Source: Chelativorans salis | GTDB lineage: Bacteria > Pseudomonadota > Alphaproteobacteria > Rhizobiales > Rhizobiaceae | DNA: 64,000 nt | Reading direction: 5' to 3' | Assembly: GCF_025336525.1 (NCBI RefSeq) | Contig: NZ_JAOCZP010000008.1 | Coordinates: forward strand, 162,325 to 226,324 | Shown: positions 62,976 to 64,000 of the stretch, in pieces | Position numbering within the stretch: the first letter of the stretch is position 1 | Layout: each line of letters begins with the position of its first letter | Notes under the pieces: model-generated | The model's database searches: none | What the model was told of the DNA's origin: nothing | What the model saw: only the letters and a program-made list of their open reading frames with translations | Made by a program: the position numbers and the translations under genes

Positions 62976-63087
62976 GGTCTCCTCCCATTAGAGCGTTCCA
63001 TGCGACGTTCATCTGCCGCATCAAACACGAGTTGCGTGCAAAAACCTGGCTTCCTTTGTTTGGTCTGTTTGCTCTACGTTTTCTTTA

Positions 63088-63101
63088 CGCAATCGTTTGC
63101 A
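63088..63101. promoter_or_regulatory. LacI operator upstream of the Liv-type importer operon
   Basis: On the minus strand this reads TGCAAACGATTGCG, 13 of 14 bases identical to the operators at 42340 and 49318. It lies 113 bp before the binding-protein start codon. The shared core links this importer to the LacI gene 14 kb away. Confidence 0.82.
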
Positions 63102-63454
63102 CGACTATGCATGGTTTTCGCATTGCCCGTCAAGGGCGGGTGATGAGATTGGGCAGGTGCGCATCCCGCCGGAGCGGCGCTGCGGAAGAGCAGGTGTCCA
63201 GCGGACTGCAATGCGGCGCATCCGGTTCTAGGTGGTCGGTGCCTCAACTCGCCGACAACGAACGAATGGTGGACCAACCGCAGGCTGAAGTGGCCGAGAG
63301 GCTGAAAGCGGCAGCTTGCCGAGCCATCTCGCGGCATCCACACCCCAGAGGCGGGCCCTTCTTCTTCCGTCGCTGTCGTATGGACGAAGGAAGATGTAGC
63401 GTTGTCGGTAGCCATCGTCCGGTCGGTGAGCGGATTCTGCGCGTCTGTGCAAAT

Positions 63455-63600
63455 GGATTTGAGATAAAACTCTTATATCTTACAGGCCGAAATTTTCATA
63501 TGCTTTTTTATATTTAGTTCTGGCATAAAATATGAATGAAATTCTTTTATTGATCCATGTGAATTGTATTGCATCTCCAAATCTCTATATCGGCGGCATG
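63455..63600. other. AT-rich stretch upstream of the rRNA promoter
   Basis: About 145 bp are strikingly AT-rich (runs such as TTTTTTATATTTAG and AAATATGAATGAAATTC) against a GC-rich background. No gene is seen in 63172-63640. The position 50-200 bp before the rRNA promoter suggests an upstream activating or bent-DNA region. Confidence 0.5.
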
Positions 63601-63651
63601 CCCCCTCGGGCATGAATGGGACATAACGATTCACGGCGCCTCATATTGCTA

Positions 63652-63681
63652 TTGACAATGGTCGGTGCATTCCCACATAAC
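63652..63681 (+). promoter_or_regulatory. rRNA-operon promoter
   Basis: TTGACA (63652-63657) and CATAAC (63676-63681) with 18-bp spacing precede the boxA-containing leader, facing the right window edge. The perfect -35 box and the downstream leader support an rrn promoter. Confidence 0.65.
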
Positions 63682-64000
63682 CCCCTCCGACGACGCCGCG
63701 CTGATCTGGCGTGACTGTCGTACTCTCTTAAAAGATCCCGTCCGCAGTACGGCTTGTCCGGTGCGCAGGATCTTGCTCTCGCGAAAGTGGGGGTCAGGGC
63801 CAAGTGCCCTGTGTTCTTTGACAATTGAAGATAGAAGAAAGGGAAACGTGGGCGGCAGAGGCTTGCGGGATCCTGGTGCCCGAGAGGGTATTGGGGTTCC
63901 GGACGAGACTTTGGCGGACACGTTTTCGAGAGAAAGTTACCCTGTTCGAGAGATCGAACGGGTGTGAAGTTCTCGTCGATTCATGCGTGACCAATAGCCA
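63682..64000 (+). ncRNA. Leader of an rRNA operon with boxA (16S gene expected just beyond the edge)
   Basis: TGTTCTTTGACA at 63812-63823 is a boxA antitermination site of the rRNA type, followed by AATTGAAGATAGAAGAAAGGG, AACGTGGGCGGCAGAG and a terminal GACCAATAGCCA, the layout of rhizobial 16S rRNA leaders. The leader forms the 5' processing stalk. The 16S sequence itself is not in the window, so this is a partial call. Confidence 0.78.

Noticed and set aside
63275..63345. tRNA-Ser-like segment (GTGGCCGAGAGGCTGAAAGCG)
   Set aside because: It resembles the D-arm region of tRNA-Ser, but no 5-bp anticodon stem, T-loop (GGTTCGAATCC) or acceptor pairing follows. At most it is a chance or decayed match.
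63665..63967. 100-residue frame near the right edge
   Set aside because: It lies within the rRNA leader with boxA and has no coding features.

Overview
The window is about 62-64 % GC and reads as chromosomal DNA of a Rhizobiales (Hyphomicrobiales) alphaproteobacterium, most likely a Phyllobacteriaceae-type organism (Mesorhizobium, Chelativorans or Nitratireductor relatives). The grounds are the aerobic (Pseudomonas denitrificans-type) cobalamin locus with cbtAB and a DUF1636 gene, the many solute-binding-protein transporters, dispersed rhizobial palindromic repeats, and an alphaproteobacterial rRNA-operon leader at the right edge. Species-level identity is inference.

Region 1 (1-12.97 kb, all minus strand) holds two carbohydrate ABC importers. 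The first (binding protein, two permeases, an internal LacI regulator and a GH127 beta-L-arabinofuranosidase cut by the window edge) has no ATPase of its own and has two palindromic operators in front of the binding-protein gene. The second (binding protein, two permeases, ATPase) runs into anmK, and a small lytic-transglycosylase lipoprotein gene lies just upstream, which suggests uptake and recycling of anhydro-amino sugars or a related sugar.

Region 2 (13.1-35.5 kb) is a nearly complete late cobalamin pathway. On the left are a TetR gene, a tyrosine-phosphatase-like gene coupled to cobC, cobD, cobO, cobP and the cobalt transporter cbtAB. Two divergent cobalamin riboswitches sit back to back at 18.78-19.23 kb, one for cbtB-cbtA-cobP-cobO and one for the long plus-strand run DUF1636-cobW-cobN-cobG-cobH-cobI-cobJ-(cobK antisense)-cobL-cobE-cobM-cobA-cobB-cobV-cobU-cobF. 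Most junctions overlap by 4 nt (ATGA or GTGA). Not seen here: cobQ, the cobaltochelatase subunits cobS/cobT, cobR and bluB. Two dispersed palindromic repeats lie in frame inside cobG and cobE.

Region 3 (35.6-42.3 kb) has a dodecin, an unrecognised small protein, a DUF892 ferritin-like protein and a tetR-adaptor-RND efflux operon (minus strand) with two TetR-type operators.

Region 4 (42.3-63.1 kb) looks like one catabolic regulon for an unidentified compound. A LacI regulator (48.05-49.12 kb) sits at the centre, and four matching operators (core GCAAACGATTGC) lie in front of a TRAP-transporter/amidohydrolase operon, the lacI/alpha-beta-hydrolase operon, an operon for an M24-fold hydrolase plus a 2-oxoacid or acetoin dehydrogenase complex plus a semialdehyde dehydrogenase plus a 3-hydroxyisobutyrate-type dehydrogenase, and a Liv-type ABC importer operon ending in a glutathione S-transferase. 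Three of its proteins depart from the family consensus at a key residue: the hydrolase has Ala at the nucleophile position, the M24 protein has Cys for a metal-binding Asp, and the TRAP binding protein has Leu for the substrate-binding Arg.

Region 5 (63.1-64.0 kb) has no protein gene. It ends in an AT-rich stretch, a promoter and a boxA-containing leader for an rRNA operon whose 16S gene should start just beyond the window.
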